DNA of 64,000 nucleotides from Sporosarcina sp. BP05. Lineage in GTDB: Bacteria > Bacillota > Bacilli > Bacillales_A > Planococcaceae. The stretch lies in NCBI RefSeq assembly GCF_014282005.1, contig NZ_JACFTD010000002.1, positions 372,001 through 436,000 of the forward strand, given 5' to 3'. The position numbers and the translations under genes are program-made. Of this stretch, positions 54,554 to 64,000 are shown piece by piece; positions within the stretch are counted from its first letter, which is position 1; every line of letters starts with the position of its first letter. Under the pieces are notes generated by a model. That model was not told where the DNA came from. It searched no databases and worked only from the letters and a program-made list of their open reading frames with translations.

Positions 54554-56029
54554 ATGCACACTGTGGACACGATTCGGCAGAAGGAATTTGCCAATAAGAA
54601 CTTCATTCTATTTTTGACACTTGGTGGTTCGAGTTTCATCGGCTTGATTTTTTATTTTGTTACGGGACAAGGGATGCTGAAGACGGTGAGTATGGCAATA
54701 CCGGTTGTGGTTACGCTATTGTTTTATGCGTTGGCGAAAAAGGTCATTATTTTTGAAAATATGTTTCCGTGGATTGTCCTAGGTGTGACGGGATTTGCGG
54801 CGATATTGAATGGGGTTATAGGGGAACCGTCTGTAGCGACAGCTGGAATTGCCTTTTTCATAGCGGGTATTGCAAGTGTTCATTTATCCATGCGGATTAT
54901 GACCTATGGTTTTGCACTGTCGCTTGCTGTTCTAGGCGTATTTTTAACGAACTATCCGTATCAAGAGCAAATTGCAGCAAGTAAAGGCAGTTTGGCGCTT
55001 GTGTTAATTTTGATGGCAGTGGGGCTGTTCATCCAAATAAAACAGACGAAAAAGCTAGAAATGCAAGTCAATCTGTTTACGACTGAGCAGGCAGCACACA
55101 GGTTATTAGAAGAGAGCAAGCACCGTTCGCTAAATGAAGGGATTGAACAGGTTGCAGCCGATTTGACGGCGATTGGTGAGACTGCTGGACGTCATTTGGA
55201 AGCACAGAAAGAACTGCTGACAATTATGGACAGCGTTTCAGCAAGTGTTGAACAGGAAGCATCTCAAATTGCGAACATCGCAAAAAATGCACAACGTACG
55301 CAAGACGATGTAGCTGATATGCATAAAGAAACGCATCTTATGAATGAAGACACAGCTAGTCTGCGCGCTGAATCTGCTGACATGGTAGAACTGATGCAAA
55401 ACTTGCGTAGGGGTATGCAAGAAGTGGAAACCTATCTTACTGATTTGAACGGGTCATTTGATGCGCTTACTGAGAATATCGAGAAGACGAATGCGCTTGC
55501 CAAGTCGATTGAGACGATTACGGGACAGACGAATCTTCTTGCATTGAACGCGTCGATTGAAGCAGCCCGAGCAGGGGAGCACGGCAAAGGTTTCGCGGTT
55601 GTTGCGGATGAAATCAGGAAACTTGCTGGACTGACAGCGGTGACATTGGTTGAGATAAATGGCAATTTAGAAGATGTCAATACGATGAATGATCGCTCGC
55701 GTGCCAATTTGACGAGCAGTACAGGAAAACTTGTTACACAGGCGGCTTTGTCCGTGGACGCTGAAATGAAGATTGGACTCATGCACAACACATTGAGTGA
55801 CCTTCACCGCAAGTTCGGCATGTTTGACGACAAGATGGCTTCGATTACAAAGGAGACGACGGACATCGGGCGTATGACAAGCTCATTTGCGGACTTACTG
55901 ACCGAATCGAGTGCTTCACTAGAAGAAGTGAATGCGACAATTCATGAAACGGTTGCAGACAATGAGCAAATTGTGACGACGCTGGACGGAACAATGCAGC
56001 GAACGAAAAGCTTGGCTGAAGTTCGTTGA
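54554..56029 (+). CDS. Membrane-embedded methyl-accepting chemotaxis-type protein
   Basis: The 491-residue protein has five or six membrane segments in its first 160 residues, with only short loops, and no extracellular sensor or HAMP domain. After a coiled coil it carries the receptor signalling domain with the tip [35 protein letters not shown] near residues 325-360. Such receptors may sense conditions within the membrane, for example redox state or ionic strength; the ligand is unknown. It is separate from the fliT operon, with GAGGGGGAAGG before the start. Confidence 0.9.
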   Translation: MHTVDTIRQKEFANKNFILFLTLGGSSFIGLIFYFVTGQGMLKTVSMAIPVVVTLLFYALAKKVIIFENMFPWIVLGVTGFAAILNGVIGEPSVATAGIAFFIAGIASVHLSMRIMTYGFALSLAVLGVFLTNYPYQEQIAASKGSLALVLILMAVGLFIQIKQTKKLEMQVNLFTTEQAAHRLLEESKHRSLNEGIEQVAADLTAIGETAGRHLEAQKELLTIMDSVSASVEQEASQIANIAKNAQRTQDDVADMHKETHLMNEDTASLRAESADMVELMQNLRRGMQEVETYLTDLNGSFDALTENIEKTNALAKSIETITGQTNLLALNASIEAARAGEHGKGFAVVADEIRKLAGLTAVTLVEINGNLEDVNTMNDRSRANLTSSTGKLVTQAALSVDAEMKIGLMHNTLSDLHRKFGMFDDKMASITKETTDIGRMTSSFADLLTESSASLEEVNATIHETVADNEQIVTTLDGTMQRTKSLAEVR

Positions 56030-56084
56030 AAAATAAGGAGTCTGTTATAATGATGGAAACAGATTTTGGTGGAACGGAGTGGCC

Positions 56085-56483
56085 ATGATGCTTTATAAAC
56101 GGACTGAATATTTTAGATATACATTTGGGGAACCGCTTGTAGCTGAATTCCGGATTGTCGTTGAAAATGGAACGGATGTAGAATCGAGCCCGGGCGAATG
56201 TTGTTTCTTAGACATCAGTCCAGGCGGTGCAAAGCTTTTTGCGAAGTTCGATATTCCTGTTGAACGTGAATCTGTCCGTTTACATATCAAATTCACACTT
56301 TATGAAAAATTAATCGACCTGCAAGGCGTAATTGTGTGGAAGAAGCCATATAGTGGGGGATACATGTACGGCTATGATTTTGATGACAACCTAGAAATTG
56401 AACATTTAATCGTCGAAGAGCTTAAACTTCGTAGACGTTCCGAAATCGCTTCAGGGCGCGATTCGAAGGACGAAAAAAAGTAG
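56085..56483 (+). CDS. PilZ-domain protein
   Basis: The 132-residue protein is a PilZ-type beta barrel: an Arg-containing start (YKRTEYFRY), then the DISPGGAKLF motif (D-x-S-x-x-G), and a C-terminal DxxxEHLIVEELKLRRR helix. PilZ domains bind cyclic di-GMP through these residues. The spacing of the N-terminal Arg residues (R-x-x-x-x-R) is one longer than the consensus R-x-x-x-R, so binding is uncertain. A motility or stress-signalling role is likely given the neighbours. I prefer the ATG at 56085, placed after CGGAG. Confidence 0.8.
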   Translation: MMLYKRTEYFRYTFGEPLVAEFRIVVENGTDVESSPGECCFLDISPGGAKLFAKFDIPVERESVRLHIKFTLYEKLIDLQGVIVWKKPYSGGYMYGYDFDDNLEIEHLIVEELKLRRRSEIASGRDSKDEKK

Positions 56484-56532
56484 TTTTTGAACGGATTCGT
56501 CACAAAGTGACAATATATTTAATTTTCTAAAT

Positions 56533-56557
56533 GTTTTTAGAAGGACTTTATGGGGAA
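56533..56557 (+). promoter_or_regulatory. Possible SigB promoter of hpf
   Basis: GTTTTT (56533-56538), 13 bases and GGGGAA (56552-56557) resemble the SigB consensus GTTTAA-N12-14-GGGTAT with two mismatches in each box. In B. subtilis the same gene (yvyD) is under SigB control, which makes the weak match more credible. Confidence 0.4.
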
Positions 56558-56601
56558 CATGTAGAAGTGTACTGTATAGGTTAATTAAAGGAGGAGTTCA
56601 T

Positions 56602-57168
56602 ATGTTAGACTTTAATATCCGCGGTGAAAATCTTGAGGTAACTCCATCAATTCGGGAACACGTCGAGAAGAAATTGCAAAAAATCGAAAGATACTTCGAT
56701 GAAAGTGCGAACGCAACTGCAAATGTCAATATGAAAGTGTACAATGACAAACAAACTAAAGTTGAAGTAACAATTCCTATGAAAAACCTGACTCTTCGTG
56801 CAGAGGAGCGCCATAACGATTTGTATGCAGCGATTGACTTAATCATTGACAAGTTAGAGCGCCAAATTCGAAAATATAAAACAAAAGTAAACCGTAAGTT
56901 CCGTGAGCGTGAAGGCGTTGCAGCATTCTTCGCATCCGTGAATAAAAGCGAAGAGAAAAACAGCGATACAGCCCTTGAAGAAGATCAGGCATTCGCAATT
57001 GTCCGTACAAAGAATTTCGATCTAAAACCGATGGATCAAGAAGAAGCAATTCTTCAAATGAACATGCTTGGCCACGAATTCTTTGTCTTCACAGATGCAG
57101 ATTCTGACGGCACAAACATCGTTTATAAACGTAGCGATGGTAAATACGGTTTAATCGAAACAAGCTAA
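56602..57168 (+). CDS. hpf: Ribosome hibernation promoting factor, long form
   Basis: The 188-residue protein has an N-terminal domain of about 110 residues that binds the 30S subunit (MLDFNIRGENLEVTPSIREHVEKKLQKIERYF, later LRAEERHNDLYAAIDLIIDKLERQI) and the C-terminal dimerisation domain (FDLKPMDQEEAILQMNMLGHEFFVFTDADS). It pairs two ribosomes as inactive 100S particles in stationary phase. AAAGGAGGAG precedes the start. Gene order hpf-secA-prfB is the usual one in bacilli. Confidence 0.97.
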   Translation: MLDFNIRGENLEVTPSIREHVEKKLQKIERYFDESANATANVNMKVYNDKQTKVEVTIPMKNLTLRAEERHNDLYAAIDLIIDKLERQIRKYKTKVNRKFREREGVAAFFASVNKSEEKNSDTALEEDQAFAIVRTKNFDLKPMDQEEAILQMNMLGHEFFVFTDADSDGTNIVYKRSDGKYGLIETS

Positions 57169-57186
57169 CTAGAAGATTGAGTTTGG

Positions 57187-57227
57187 AACCCCCCTAAGCG
57201 GTAATACTGCATAGGGGGGTTGTTTTG
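57187..57227 (+). terminator. Terminator after hpf
   Basis: AACCCCCCTA (57187-57196) pairs with TAGGGGGGTT (57212-57221), followed by GTTTTGTT. Confidence 0.88.
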
Positions 57228-57363
57228 TTATTTAACAGGAGAGCAGTGCACAAAGTCGCATGAATCTAGGTGACTGAAGCCAAGCGTAAGCAGCAATGCT
57301 ACACGCCTAACAGCACTACCGCTGCGCAAAAAAAAATTACTTTACAAGTTTTGGCTAGACCAT

Positions 57364-57392
57364 TTGCACCGTGCAATTCACAGTGTTAAAAT
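57364..57392 (+). promoter_or_regulatory. SigA promoter of secA
   Basis: TTGCAC (57364-57369), 17 bases and TAAAAT (57387-57392) form a good SigA promoter about 30 bases before the secA start. Confidence 0.75.
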
Positions 57393-57423
57393 GAAGGGTG
57401 AACCTAATGAGGATGTGACCTAA

Positions 57424-59931
57424 ATGCTTAGCGTATTGAATAAAATGTTTGATATGAATAAACGGGATTTGAAGCGTCTTGACAAGATTGCGGACAAGGT
57501 CGAAGCGCTTGCAACACAAATGGAACAGCTTACGGATGAACAGCTGACAGCGAAAACAGCCGAATTCAAAGAACGTTTCTTAAAAGGAGAAACGCTCGAT
57601 GACCTTCAAGCTGAGGCTTTTGCAGTCGTTCGCGAAGCGTCGAAACGTGTTCTAGGCATGTATCCATTCCGTGTGCAAATTATTGGGGCTGCGGCTTTAC
57701 ACGAAGGTAATATCGCGGAGATGAAAACAGGTGAAGGGAAGACGCTGACGTCCACGCTTTCAGTTTATTTGAATGCGCTTGCGGGTCTTGGCGTACACGT
57801 TGTAACCGTTAACGAATACCTTGCGAGCCGGGATGCAACGGAAATGGCGCAACTTTATGAGTTTCTTGGATTCTCAGTCGGTCTGAACTTAAATAGTTTA
57901 TCGAAAGAAGAGAAACGTGAAGCATACAGTGCGGATATTACGTACAGCACGAACAACGAACTCGGTTTCGACTACTTGCGTGATAATATGGTGCTTTATA
58001 ATGAACATAAAGTGCAGCGTCCGCTATTCTACGCAGTTATAGATGAGGTTGACTCAATCTTAATTGACGAAGCGCGTACTCCACTAATCATTTCTGGGCA
58101 AGCTGCAAAAGCGGCCGAATTGTATCGCTTGGCGAATAAATTTACACAATCACTCAAAAAAGAAGAAGATTATTCATATGATGAGTCGACGAAGGGTGTC
58201 GTGTTGACGGAAAGCGGTATCGAGAAATCGGAAGCTGCGTTCAGTATCGATAACTTATTCGATTTGCAGCACGTAACGCTTAACCATGCGATTAACCAAT
58301 CGTTGAAAGCACATGCGAGCATGCATATCGATGTCGATTATGTTGTTCAAGAAGGCGAAGTCGTTATCGTCGATTCATTTACAGGACGTCTTATGAAAGG
58401 GCGTCGTTACAGTGATGGACTTCACCAGGCGATTGAAGCAAAAGAAGGCCTAGAAGTTCAGAATGAAACGATGACTCTTGCGACAATTACGTTCCAAAAC
58501 TACTTCCGTATGTACGACAAACTGTCCGGTATGACGGGGACAGCGAAAACGGAAGAAGAAGAGTTCCGAAATATTTACAACATGAACGTCATTGCGATTC
58601 CCACGAATCGTCCGCTGATCCGTGATGACCGTGCAGATCTTATTTACTCTTCAATGGAAGGTAAGTACAAGGCGGTTGCGGAAGACATCAAAGAACGTAA
58701 TGAAAAAGGGCAGCCTGTTCTTGTCGGTACGGTTGCGATTGAAACGTCTGAGATCATTTCTAAGCATTTGACAAAATACGGTGTGAAGCATAATGTTTTA
58801 AATGCGAAAAACCACAGTCGTGAAGCGGAAATTATTTTGGAAGCAGGTCATAAAGGCGCTGTTACAATCGCGACGAATATGGCGGGCCGTGGTACGGATA
58901 TTAAACTTGAAGAAGGCGTGCAGGAACTTGGCGGTCTCGCGGTTCTTGGTACAGAACGACATGAGTCGCGTCGAATTGACAACCAGCTACGTGGACGTTC
59001 TGGTCGTCAAGGGGATCCGGGTGTGACGCAGTTCTATTTATCGCTTGAAGATGAATTAATGCGCCGTTTCGGTTCTGACCAAATGAAGTCGATGATGACG
59101 AAACTGGGTATGGACGATACGACGCCAATTCAGTCGAAAATGGTGTCACGTTCGGTTGAATCTGCTCAGAAACGGGTAGAGGGAAATAACTTTGATGCAC
59201 GTAAACGTTTGCTGCAGTATGATGATGTATTACGCCTGCAGCGTGAAATCATCTACAAAGAACGGAATGAAATTCTGGAAACGGAAAATATCCGTGAAGT
59301 GCTAGAGAAAATGCTGTCAAATGTTGTCGCAAATGCAGTGGCAATTCATACAACGGAAGAAAAGGAATCTGATTGGAACTTAAAAGGACTTGAAGATTTC
59401 TTGGCTGCTAATCTGCTTCCTGACGGTCGTCTATCGATTGTAGATATGGAAGGCAAATCTGTTGAACCATTAACGTCGCTTATTCAGAATGCGGTCACGG
59501 AACGTTATGATGAGAAGGAAGCGGAAATGTCGGCAGAGCGCATGCGCGAATTCGAAAAAGTAGTCTTGCTTCGTGCGATTGATTCGAAATGGACAGATCA
59601 TATCGATGCTATGGACCAATTGCGTAATGGGATTCATTTACGTGCCTATGGTCAAATAGATCCGCTCCGTGAATACCAGGCGGAAGGATTTACAATGTTT
59701 GAGGAAATGGTCGCATCGATTGAAGCCGATTCAGCGAAATATGTGATGAAAGCAGAAATCCGTAACAACCTAGAACGTGAAGAAGTTGTCAAAGCACAGG
59801 CCGTTAATCCGAAAGAGGATGGCGAGCCAGTGCGCAAGAAACCAGTGCGTCGCGCAGTTAACATCGGTCGTAACGATCCATGCCCATGCGGCAGCGGGAA
59901 AAAGTATAAAAACTGCCACGGAACAGCATAA
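57424..59931 (+). CDS. secA: Preprotein translocase ATPase SecA
   Basis: The 835-residue motor drives secreted proteins through SecYEG. It shows the Walker A motif [13 protein letters not shown], the DEAD-like [14 protein letters not shown], the preprotein cross-linking region, [12 protein letters not shown] in the second nucleotide-binding fold, the helical scaffold ([35 protein letters not shown]) and the C-terminal zinc motif [17 protein letters not shown] for SecB or ribosome contact. Length and order are normal. Confidence 0.99.
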   Translation: MLSVLNKMFDMNKRDLKRLDKIADKVEALATQMEQLTDEQLTAKTAEFKERFLKGETLDDLQAEAFAVVREASKRVLGMYPFRVQIIGAAALHEGNIAEMKTGEGKTLTSTLSVYLNALAGLGVHVVTVNEYLASRDATEMAQLYEFLGFSVGLNLNSLSKEEKREAYSADITYSTNNELGFDYLRDNMVLYNEHKVQRPLFYAVIDEVDSILIDEARTPLIISGQAAKAAELYRLANKFTQSLKKEEDYSYDESTKGVVLTESGIEKSEAAFSIDNLFDLQHVTLNHAINQSLKAHASMHIDVDYVVQEGEVVIVDSFTGRLMKGRRYSDGLHQAIEAKEGLEVQNETMTLATITFQNYFRMYDKLSGMTGTAKTEEEEFRNIYNMNVIAIPTNRPLIRDDRADLIYSSMEGKYKAVAEDIKERNEKGQPVLVGTVAIETSEIISKHLTKYGVKHNVLNAKNHSREAEIILEAGHKGAVTIATNMAGRGTDIKLEEGVQELGGLAVLGTERHESRRIDNQLRGRSGRQGDPGVTQFYLSLEDELMRRFGSDQMKSMMTKLGMDDTTPIQSKMVSRSVESAQKRVEGNNFDARKRLLQYDDVLRLQREIIYKERNEILETENIREVLEKMLSNVVANAVAIHTTEEKESDWNLKGLEDFLAANLLPDGRLSIVDMEGKSVEPLTSLIQNAVTERYDEKEAEMSAERMREFEKVVLLRAIDSKWTDHIDAMDQLRNGIHLRAYGQIDPLREYQAEGFTMFEEMVASIEADSAKYVMKAEIRNNLEREEVVKAQAVNPKEDGEPVRKKPVRRAVNIGRNDPCPCGSGKKYKNCHGTA

Positions 59932-59966
59932 GCTGCCGGGCAACCCAAATTCAGGAGGAAACAATT

Positions 59967-61071
59967 ATGATGGAATTATCCGATGTACGCAACGAGCTTG
60001 ACAAATCAGCTAAGAAATTAGCGGACTTTAGGGGGTCTCTTTGACTTAGAAAACAAAGAGGCACGAATCCAAGAGTTAGATGAAACAATGCTGGAGCCAG
60101 GTTTCTGGGATAGCCAGGAAGGCGCGCAAAAAGTAATCTCCGAGTCAAATGCGTTGAAAGACGTTGTTGGCGAGTACACGGAGTTGACTGATGAACAAGA
60201 AAACCTAGAAATGACGCTTGAATTATTACGCGAAGAAAACGATGCAGAAATGCAAGAAGATCTTGGCGTTGAGTTGAAGGGCTTCAAGAAGAAGCTGGAT
60301 GCATTCGAATTGCAAATGCTTCTAAGTGATGAATTCGATAGTAATAGTGCGGTTCTTGAACTTCATTCGGGTGCAGGCGGTACGGAATCCCAGGACTGGG
60401 CTTCTATGCTGCTTCGCATGTACACACGTTGGGCTGAACATCGCGGCTTCAAAGTCGAAACACTCGACTACCAAGCTGGGGATGAAGCTGGCGTGAAATC
60501 CGTCACACTGTCGATTAAAGGCCATAACGCATATGGTTATTTAAAAGCAGAAAAAGGCGTTCACCGCCTCGTTCGGATTTCGCCATTTGACTCATCTGGC
60601 CGACGTCATACGTCATTTTCTTCGATTGAAGTAATGCCGGAATTTGAAGGTGAAGTTGACATTGACCTTAAAATGGAAGATGTTAAAATCGATACGTACC
60701 GTTCAAGTGGTGCGGGCGGACAGCACGTCAATACGACAGATTCAGCAGTTCGTATGACGCATATTCCAACTGGCGCAATTGTTACTTGTCAGACAGAACG
60801 TTCACAAATTAAAAACCGTGATCGCGCAATCAATTTATTGAAAGCGAAAATTTACCAGATCAGAGTCGAAGAAGAGGAAGCACGCCTTCTTGAAATTCGG
60901 GGAGATCAAAAAGAAATCGGTTGGGGAAGCCAGATCCGTTCATACGTTTTCCACCCGTATTCCATGGTAAAAGATCACCGGACGAGTGCAGAAACAGGAA
61001 ACGTCAGTGCAGTAATGGACGGCGATATCGACCTGTTCATTAATGCTTACTTACGTTCACGTATATCTTAA
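59967..61071 (+). CDS. prfB: Peptide chain release factor 2 (programmed +1 frameshift)
   Basis: RF2 reads UAA and UGA stop codons. The gene starts at the ATG at 59967 (CAGGAGGAA upstream) and is read for 25 codons to an in-frame TGA at 60042-60044; a +1 shift then continues from 60043 to 61071, giving 367 residues. The product has the GGQ motif in [17 protein letters not shown] and the stop-recognition region. The downstream part begins [23 protein letters not shown]. Low RF2 levels favour the shift, so the protein controls its own synthesis. Confidence 0.97.
60030..60045 (+). promoter_or_regulatory. RF2 recoding site
   Basis: The sequence AGGGGGTCTCTTTGAC contains the internal Shine-Dalgarno-like AGGGGG, the slippery CTT codon and the TGA C stop context, the standard bacterial prfB frameshift site. 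Confidence 0.95.
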
Positions 61072-61087
61072 TAGAATGAAATGAAGA

Positions 61088-61116
61088 GGAGTGCACTTCG
61101 GTGTGCTTTTTCTTTT
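61088..61116 (+). terminator. Short hairpin after prfB
   Basis: AGTGCAC and GTGTGCT pair with wobbles around a TTCG tetraloop, followed by TTTTCTTTT. The rest of 61072-61397 shows no gene. Confidence 0.6.
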
Positions 61117-61397
61117 GCCTGATTTTTTTTATGAAAAAATTGGATAGTCCGATAAAGAGGTTTTGGAAGCATGGATTATGTGTATATTAAGTAATGCAGA
61201 CCTAATTTATTTCGATTAGTCGTCTGGTGCGTTTATTAACGGAGTTCACAAAGTTGAAACAAACTGTGGTGGAGGTTGATAGGACGGTATTTGTCGCCGG
61301 TTTGATGAATTTAGGGGAATCCCTAGGTGATTTAAATGCATGTTGTTTTGGTATACTTAGGTAGTTAGTACAATAATTCATAAATGGAGGTAAGAAA

Positions 61398-61739
61398 ATG
61401 AAAATCAAGTTATTAGCAATTATGTTCGCAGCTGTTCTTGTTCTTGGGGCATGTGGCGGCAACAAAGCAAAAGAAGTAGACAAAGGTACGACAGGTACTA
61501 GTACTGAGACAGCATCCGTTGACGTTGAAAAAGTGGTTAGCACGAGCTGTATCGCTTGTCACGGTGGTAACCTTGAACTTAAAGGCGGCGTGGGTCCAGC
61601 TTTATCAAATGTCGGCGACCACATGACTGAAACTGAAATCCATGACGTAATCGTCAACGGCCGCGGAAGTATGCCAGGTGGTCTTATCGAAGGTGCCGAA
61701 GCAACTGCAGTTGCAAAATGGCTTTCTGAGAAAAAGTAA
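61398..61739 (+). CDS. cccB: Cytochrome c-551, lipoprotein type
   Basis: The 113-residue protein has a lipoprotein signal with the lipobox Cys in LVLGACGG, a Thr/Ser-rich linker and a class I cytochrome c domain: haem-binding CIACH (near residue 53), GPALSNVG and the axial Met in GRGSMPGG. It carries electrons on the outer side of the membrane, probably to a cytochrome c oxidase. cccB next to prfB and ftsEX is normal in bacilli. TGGAGG precedes the start. Confidence 0.96.
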   Translation: MKIKLLAIMFAAVLVLGACGGNKAKEVDKGTTGTSTETASVDVEKVVSTSCIACHGGNLELKGGVGPALSNVGDHMTETEIHDVIVNGRGSMPGGLIEGAEATAVAKWLSEKK

Positions 61740-61749
61740 CTTTTACGAT

Positions 61750-61790
61750 GAAACCGCTCCTGGGCTATATGCCTGGGGCGGTTTTTTGTT
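61750..61790 (+). terminator. Terminator after cccB
   Basis: AAACCGCTCC and GGGGCGGTTT pair around a central GGGC/GCCT part and are followed by TTTTGTTTTG. Confidence 0.88.
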
Positions 61791-61811
61791 TTGTTAGCGC
61801 AATGGGATGGA

Positions 61812-62210
61812 CGTTGCCATTAGAGTTAGTCGTTAGCCATGACAGTTCGAGTGTTAGTCCTCACAGTTAGCTGAAATGCCATGACAGTTTGGCGTTGCCA
61901 TTAGAGTTAGTCGAATTGCCGTGACAGTTGGTTTGTTAGTCCTCACAGTTAGCTGAAATGCCATGACAGTTTGACGTTGCCATTAGAGTTAGTCGTTAGC
62001 CATGACAGTTCGAGTGTTAGTCCTCACAGTTAGCTGAAATGCCATGACAGTTTGGCGTTGCCATTAGAGTTAGTCGAAATGCCATGACAGATGGTTTGTT
62101 AGTCCTCACAGTTTGCTGAATTGCCATGAAAGTTTGTCGATTAGCCATGACAATCGCACAGATAGCCCTCACAGTCCGCGACTTCCCCTCACAGTTCGAC
62201 GGCACTCCTC
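61812..62210. repeat. Higher-order tandem repeat before ftsE
   Basis: A unit of about 82 bases, beginning GTTGCCATTAGAGTTAGTCG, is repeated four times (starting near 61812, 61893, 61975 and 62056), with copies 1 and 3 almost identical and copies 2 and 4 variants. Each unit is itself built of four subunits of about 20 bases around GCCATGACAGTT or CCTCACAGTT. The last subunits decay toward 62210. No convincing reading frame covers it. Confidence 0.85.
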
Positions 62211-62410
62211 GGCGTTTGATGAAATCAACCACTAATCCAAACATTATTGTCAATAATAGAGGAAATTGCTCCTAAAGGTCGAATACAGACAAGTGAGACG
62301 GTCTTTTGGTCTAGTGGTTTAGTCGTATTATAGAACTATTGTCTATGTTTATTGATGTTATATTCAAGAGTTAAATGAAACACAACTGTAATACTTAGAA
62401 AGTCGAATCA

Positions 62411-62419
62411 TGTTATAAT
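62411..62419 (+). promoter_or_regulatory. Extended -10 promoter of ftsEX
   Basis: TGTTATAAT contains TG-N-TATAAT, an extended -10 box with no good -35 box, 48 bases before ftsE. Confidence 0.5.
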
Positions 62420-62467
62420 GGGGCTGTTGGAAAAAAAGAGAGACAAAAATATTCAGGTGGTTTTAGA

Positions 62468-63151
62468 ATGATTGTGATGAAAAATGTCTATAAAAAATAT
62501 CCAAACGGCGTCGTTGCAGCAAATGGCATTAATATTGAAATCGGCCGGGGCGAATTTGTTTATGTGGTCGGTCCGAGTGGTGCAGGTAAGTCGACGTTCA
62601 TTAAAATGATGTATCGTGAGGAAAGACCAACAAGTGGAGATATTATTATTAATGGGACAAATCTTGCAACATTGCGTAACAAACGTGTACCGCAATTGCG
62701 CAGGCAGATTGGCGTCGTCTTTCAAGACTTCAAATTATTACCTAAATTGACTGTTTACGAGAATGTGGCGTTTGCGCTCGAAGTAATCGAAGCGCCTCCA
62801 GCAGAGATTAGGAAAAAAGTGAATGATGTTCTTGCCCTTGTCGGACTTACGCAAAAAGCGCGGATGTTCCCGAACGAATTATCAGGTGGAGAAGAGCAAC
62901 GTGTTTCCATCGCTAGGTCAATCGTCAATGTACCCAAAGTTGTCATTGCGGATGAACCGACAGGAAATCTTGACCCTGAAACATCATGGGAGATCATGAG
63001 GATCTTCGAACAGATTAATGCTCGTGGAACGACGATTGTCATGGCCACCCATAATAGGGAGATTGTTAATACAATAAAACACCGTGTTATCGCTATAGAG
63101 GGCGGACTCATTACCCGTGACGAATACGGAGGTGAGTACTATGAAGGCTAG
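62468..63151 (+). CDS. ftsE: Cell-division ABC transporter ATP-binding protein FtsE
   Basis: The 227-residue ATPase has Walker A (VGPSGAGKSTFIKMM), the Q-loop (VFQDFKLLP), the ABC signature (LSGGEEQRVSIARSIV) and Walker B (VVIADEPTGNLDP). With FtsX it controls peptidoglycan hydrolases such as CwlO in bacilli. The signature has E-E-Q where many have E-Q-Q. The gene overlaps ftsX by eleven bases. Confidence 0.98.
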   Translation: MIVMKNVYKKYPNGVVAANGINIEIGRGEFVYVVGPSGAGKSTFIKMMYREERPTSGDIIINGTNLATLRNKRVPQLRRQIGVVFQDFKLLPKLTVYENVAFALEVIEAPPAEIRKKVNDVLALVGLTQKARMFPNELSGGEEQRVSIARSIVNVPKVVIADEPTGNLDPETSWEIMRIFEQINARGTTIVMATHNREIVNTIKHRVIAIEGGLITRDEYGGEYYEG

Positions 63152-64000
63152 AACCCTCGGCCGGCATGTACGCGAAAGTTTCAAAAGCATTCGCCGTAAC
63201 AGCTGGATGACGTTTGCGTCAGTCAGTGCTGTTACTGTCACTCTCCTGCTTGTCGGTGTATTTATCGTGATTATGATGAATTTAAACCAACTTGCGCAAA
63301 GTATCGAGAATGACGTGGAAATCAAAGTTGTTGCTGATCCAGCAGCAGACGAAACGACAATTAAAGAGCTAGTAGAAAAGGTCCGTTCGACAGATGGTGT
63401 TCTCGAAGTGGTTTATTCGTCGCGAGATGCGGAGCTGGACAAGATGATTAAATCATTTGGTGATGAACTTAGTTTATATAAACAGAGCAATCCGCTTGGC
63501 GATGCACTGTATGTAAAAGCGAAGGACCCACAACAGACTGCTACTATTGCAAAGAAAATTGATACATACGACTACACTTATGACGTCGTGTATGGCGAAG
63601 AAAAAGTGGAGAAGCTTTTCGGAATATTGAACATGAGCCGAAACGTCGGTCTGGTTCTGATAGTGGCACTATTATTTACGGCGATGTTCCTTATTTCGAA
63701 CACAATCCGTATAACAATCGTTGCTAGACGAACTGAAATTGAAATTATGAAATTAGTCGGAGCGACGAATAACTTCGTGCGTATTCCGTTTTTATTGGAA
63801 GGAATGTGGCTAGGCATTTTGGGGGCAATCGCTCCAATGCTCATCATTTCTATATCCTATTACAAGCTATTTGAACTTTTGGAACCGAAACTGCAAGGAG
63901 AACTGTTCCAATTACTTAACACGACACCATTCATTATCCAACTGAATGGACTGATTCTATTTATGGGGATCTTTATTGGTGTTTGGGGTAGCTTTATGTC
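63141..64000 (+). CDS. ftsX: Cell-division permease FtsX (cut by the window end)
   Basis: From the ATG at 63141 (GGAGGTGAG upstream) an open frame runs to the end of the window, about 286 codons, so the last few residues are missing. It reads MKARTLGRHVRESFKSIRRNSWMTFASVSAVTVTLLLVGVF, an extracellular domain (about 45-170) and further membrane segments with RRTEIEIMKLVGATNNFVRIPFLLEG, the FtsX signature. It anchors FtsE and activates cell-wall hydrolases. Confidence 0.96.
   Translation, partial: MKARTLGRHVRESFKSIRRNSWMTFASVSAVTVTLLLVGVFIVIMMNLNQLAQSIENDVEIKVVADPAADETTIKELVEKVRSTDGVLEVVYSSRDAELDKMIKSFGDELSLYKQSNPLGDALYVKAKDPQQTATIAKKIDTYDYTYDVVYGEEKVEKLFGILNMSRNVGLVLIVALLFTAMFLISNTIRITIVARRTEIEIMKLVGATNNFVRIPFLLEGMWLGILGAIAPMLIISISYYKLFELLEPKLQGELFQLLNTTPFIIQLNGLILFMGIFIGVWGSFM

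Noticed and set aside
61812..62210. Possible CRISPR array
   Set aside because: The repeats are continuous, without unique spacers of even length, the subunits vary, and no cas gene is near.

Overview
The window comes from a low-to-moderate GC, motile, Gram-positive member of the Bacillales. Gene order and protein features fit a Planococcaceae or Sporosarcina-like organism, which is an inference because no rRNA gene is present. The two ends carry a conserved chromosomal backbone. The left end reads flgM-flgN-flgK-flgL-DUF6470-fliW-csrA-hag. The right end reads flaG-fliD-fliS-fliT, a chemoreceptor, a PilZ protein, hpf, secA, prfB (with its programmed frameshift), cccB, ftsE and ftsX (cut by the window end). 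SigD-type promoters can be read before hag, before flaG and before one chemoreceptor gene.

Between hag and flaG, where other bacilli have almost nothing, lies about 44 kb of accessory DNA. From left to right it holds: (1) a group I intron-like RNA at the 3' end of hag, followed by a second copy of the flagellin C-terminal codons; (2) a radC-like gene cut in two at its HxH-PSG active-site motif by about 9.1 kb of foreign AT-rich DNA; (3) inside that insert, a decayed tyrosine recombinase gene itself hit by an IS30 element, then a complete three-gene Detocs antiphage operon (dtcA kinase, dtcB receiver, dtcC receiver-nucleoside phosphorylase) with a divergent small membrane-protein gene; (4) a decayed zone with a frameshifted LAGLIDADG endonuclease gene, a group I intron tail, a duplicated block (a small coiled-coil gene plus a phage replication-gene fragment), a lipoprotein and a group II intron; (5) an HTH protein, an intracellular subtilisin, two copies of a holin-like type I toxin locus (one dead) and a trypsin-nuclease fusion protein.

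The second half of the island is metabolic. One cluster (IclR regulator, 2,5-dioxovalerate dehydrogenase, broken DapA-family gene, U32-like protein, FAH-family enzyme, KDG permease, split UxaA-type dehydratase) points to sugar-acid catabolism. A second cluster (GntR regulator with its own operator, acylating acetaldehyde dehydrogenase, 4-hydroxy-2-oxovalerate aldolase, TRAP transporter, 2-hydroxyacid dehydrogenase, aminotransferase) cleaves a 4-hydroxy-2-oxo acid to pyruvate and an acyl-CoA. Fragments of a chemoreceptor 3' end and its terminator lie at the left edge, the middle and the right edge of these clusters, which suggests they arrived or were rearranged by homologous recombination.

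The strongest finds are the Detocs operon carried in a radC-splitting insert, the hag intron arrangement in which the unspliced and the presumed spliced mRNA would encode nearly the same flagellin tail, and the cytosolic trypsin-NUC1 fusion. I saw no tRNA, rRNA or CRISPR array.
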